From Sedimenticola_A endophacoides (GTDB taxonomy: Bacteria > Pseudomonadota > Gammaproteobacteria > Chromatiales > Chromatiaceae), in the NCBI GenBank assembly GCA_003062345.1, contig PQCO01000255.1, positions 1 to 15,507 on the forward strand: 15,507 bases of DNA. The letters run 5' to 3'. The first letter of the stretch is position 1; each line of letters opens with the position of its first letter. The notes below the pieces were generated by a model, which saw only the letters and a list, made by a program, of their open reading frames with translations, was not told the origin of the DNA and did not search any database. The position numbers and the translations under genes were made by a program. Below, one piece after another: positions 14,645 to 15,507 of the stretch.

Positions 14645-15243
14645 ATCCCTTCCGCTTCCAGCATTTCAATCAGGCGGATCAGGGGCAGGCCGATCAGGGA
14701 GTTGGGGTCGTCTCCCTCCAGGCGGGTGAACAGGGAGATACCGAGCCCCTCTGATTTGAAACTTCCCGCGCAGTTATAGGGCTGTTCGATATCGAGGTAG
14801 CGTTCGATCTGTTCCATGGAGAGCTGCCGGAAGTGGACATGGAAGGGATCGCACACCACTTGGGATCCGCCGCTGGCGGTATTCAGCAGGCAGAGACCGG
14901 TATAGAAGCTGACCACCCGCCCGGAGGCGTTGCTGAGCTGGGCGATGGCGCTCGTCCGATCCCCCGGTTTTCCGAGAATCTCTCCGCCGTTGCAGGCAAC
15001 CTGGTCGGAGCCGATCACCAGGCTCTGCGGATGGGCGTCGGCCACCGCCCGGGCCTTCTCCAGGGCCAGCCGGCTCACCAGCTCCCGTGGCGATTCGCCG
15101 GCTCTTCTCGATTCGTCGATCTCTGGGGCCGCGGTGCGGAACGCCAGGCCGAGCTTGGCCAGAATCTCGCGCCGGAACGGGGAGGTGGAGCCGAGTACCA
15201 GCGGCAGGTGCGGGGGGTGGGATAGTGCGTCGGTAGAATTCAT
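14632..15243 (-). CDS. yceF: Maf-family nucleotide pyrophosphatase, YceF type (7-methyl-GTP pyrophosphatase)
   Basis: YceF-type Maf proteins hydrolyse modified nucleoside triphosphates such as m7GTP to the monophosphate, preventing misincorporation. The 203 residues from ATG 15243 fit; the ATG at 15282 would add 13 residues that homologues lack, and neither start has a clear ribosome site. Seen: LVLGSTSPFRREIL (15-28), the DES signature near 43-45, the catalytic acid in GSDQV (Asp80), EILGKP (88-93), FYTGL (113-117), CAGSFKSEG (158-166) and EGDDPNSLIGLPL (176-188). The CAGSFKSEGxGI form separates the YceF branch from the dTTP/UTP pyrophosphatase YhdE. In E. coli relatives this gene is divergent from yceD-rpmF-plsX; here an insertion sequence begins within about 65 bases of its start, so its promoter may be lost or borrowed. 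Confidence 0.95.
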   Translation of the reverse strand: MNSTDALSHPPHLPLVLGSTSPFRREILAKLGLAFRTAAPEIDESRRAGESPRELVSRLALEKARAVADAHPQSLVIGSDQVACNGGEILGKPGDRTSAIAQLSNASGRVVSFYTGLCLLNTASGGSQVVCDPFHVHFRQLSMEQIERYLDIEQPYNCAGSFKSEGLGISLFTRLEGDDPNSLIGLPLIRLIEMLEAEGIHLP

Positions 15244-15307
15244 GGGATGGCCGTTCAAGGTCGGGGTTTGCCGGAGGCGCATTCTAGCCCGAATTATTCA
15301 TAAAAAA

Positions 15308-15384
15308 GGGCGCACCTCGTTCAACCAATTGATATAATTGGTATTTCGCCAAAAACGCTTCGGTGAAGCTAAACGAGGTCGCCC
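15308..15384 (+). promoter_or_regulatory. Structured IS1380 leader with extended -10 promoter
   Basis: A perfect extended -10 (TGATATAAT, 15330-15338) would start transcription near 15345. The same region can fold as a three-way structure: an outer stem between GGGCGCACCTCGTT (15308-15321) and AACGAGGTCGCCC (15372-15384), 13 pairs with one bulged C; an inner hairpin ACCAATT/AATTGGT (15324-15342); and GCTTC/GAAGC (15357-15369). The transposase ribosome site GAGG (15375-15378) lies in the right arm of the outer stem, next to the ATG at 15386. The native transcript would lack the left arm. Confidence 0.65.
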
Positions 15385-15385
15385 C

Positions 15386-15507
15386 ATGTCCAAGTCTACC
15401 CAAGAACCGCTGAGATTTCTCCCCGTTGACGGCCTGAGCGTGCGTGGCGATTTTGACGGCGGCGCCTTGTCCTCGGATTTCGGTCCCATGATTCTACGCG
15501 GCCTCGA
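15386..15507 (+). CDS. IS1380-family transposase, N-terminal part (3' end outside window)
   Basis: Forty complete codons are visible, starting MSKSTQEPLRF. The stretch VRGDFDGGALSSDFGPMILRGL (residues 19-40 from the start) matches the N-terminal signature of IS1380 transposases, usually 'v-x-A-x-F-x-GG-x-x-SSD-GG-x-LL-LR'. This is a DDE transposase family acting by cut-and-paste or replicative movement; the catalytic residues lie beyond the window. GAGG at 15375-15378, 7 bases before the ATG, is the ribosome site. Completeness of the gene cannot be judged. Confidence 0.85.
   Translation, partial: MSKSTQEPLRFLPVDGLSVRGDFDGGALSSDFGPMILRGL

Larger units (their letters stand above)
15308..15507 (+). 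mobile_element. IS1380-family insertion sequence, left part (runs off the window)
   Basis: The transposase N-terminus at 15386 identifies the family. The exact left end is not visible: it lies somewhere between the maf start (15243 or 15282) and about 15308, where an AT-rich, structured stretch begins after GC-rich DNA. The terminal repeat and target duplication cannot be called without the right end. Confidence 0.8.

Noticed and set aside
3267..15342. Similar ACCAA/TTGGT dyads before serC (3267-3286) and in the IS leader (15324-15342), possibly a shared operator.
   Set aside because: Only five-base arms are shared and the spacers differ (10 and 9 bases). Two AT-rich regions can give this by chance.

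Overview
The window is high-GC bacterial DNA. The gene content and order, and the form of GyrA, SerA, PheA and YceF, point to a gammaproteobacterium, probably close to the Chromatiales or related sulfur oxidisers. That taxonomic guess rests on remembered synteny, not on a search.

Layout. (1) Bases 1-500: the 3' part of mtnA (methionine salvage), closed by a textbook intrinsic terminator. (2) Bases 522-8870: a co-directional block, gyrA - serC - serA (short ACT form) - pheA - hisC - tyrA. It carries DNA gyrase subunit A, two serine biosynthesis steps, and the route from chorismate to the Phe/Tyr precursors with an aminotransferase. hisC and tyrA overlap by one base, and pheA starts within 13 bases of the serA stop. 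(3) Bases 8852-12655, minus strand: a short KTSC-like protein tail-to-tail with tyrA, and a 1155-residue protein. The latter carries the metal-binding Lys/His, P-loop and Asp-Asp landmarks of PEP carboxykinases and best fits the very long pyrophosphate-dependent type. aroA, often found after tyrA in gammaproteobacteria, is not here. (4) Bases 12656-14023: a 325-base intergenic stretch with a plausible minus-strand promoter, a 58-residue zinc-ribbon membrane microprotein, an ABHD10-like alpha/beta hydrolase, and a short divergent region with a strong hairpin. (5) Bases 14024-15243: a NudL-type Nudix hydrolase and a YceF-type Maf nucleotide pyrophosphatase, overlapping tail-to-tail. (6) Bases 15308-15507: the start of an IS1380-family insertion sequence, running off the window.

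How the parts fit. SerA and SerC make phosphoserine from 3-phosphoglycerate. PheA, TyrA and HisC form an aromatic amino-acid set. The PEPCK-like enzyme would interconvert oxaloacetate and PEP, a precursor of the aromatic pathway, using phosphate/pyrophosphate. NudL and YceF are both house-cleaning pyrophosphatases.

The most interesting points are the PPi-type PEPCK candidate, the IS1380 leader (an extended -10 promoter inside a fold that would hide the transposase ribosome-binding site only in read-through transcripts), and a SerA lacking the usual catalytic glutamate. I found no CRISPR array, tRNA or rRNA, and no clearly new multi-gene system.
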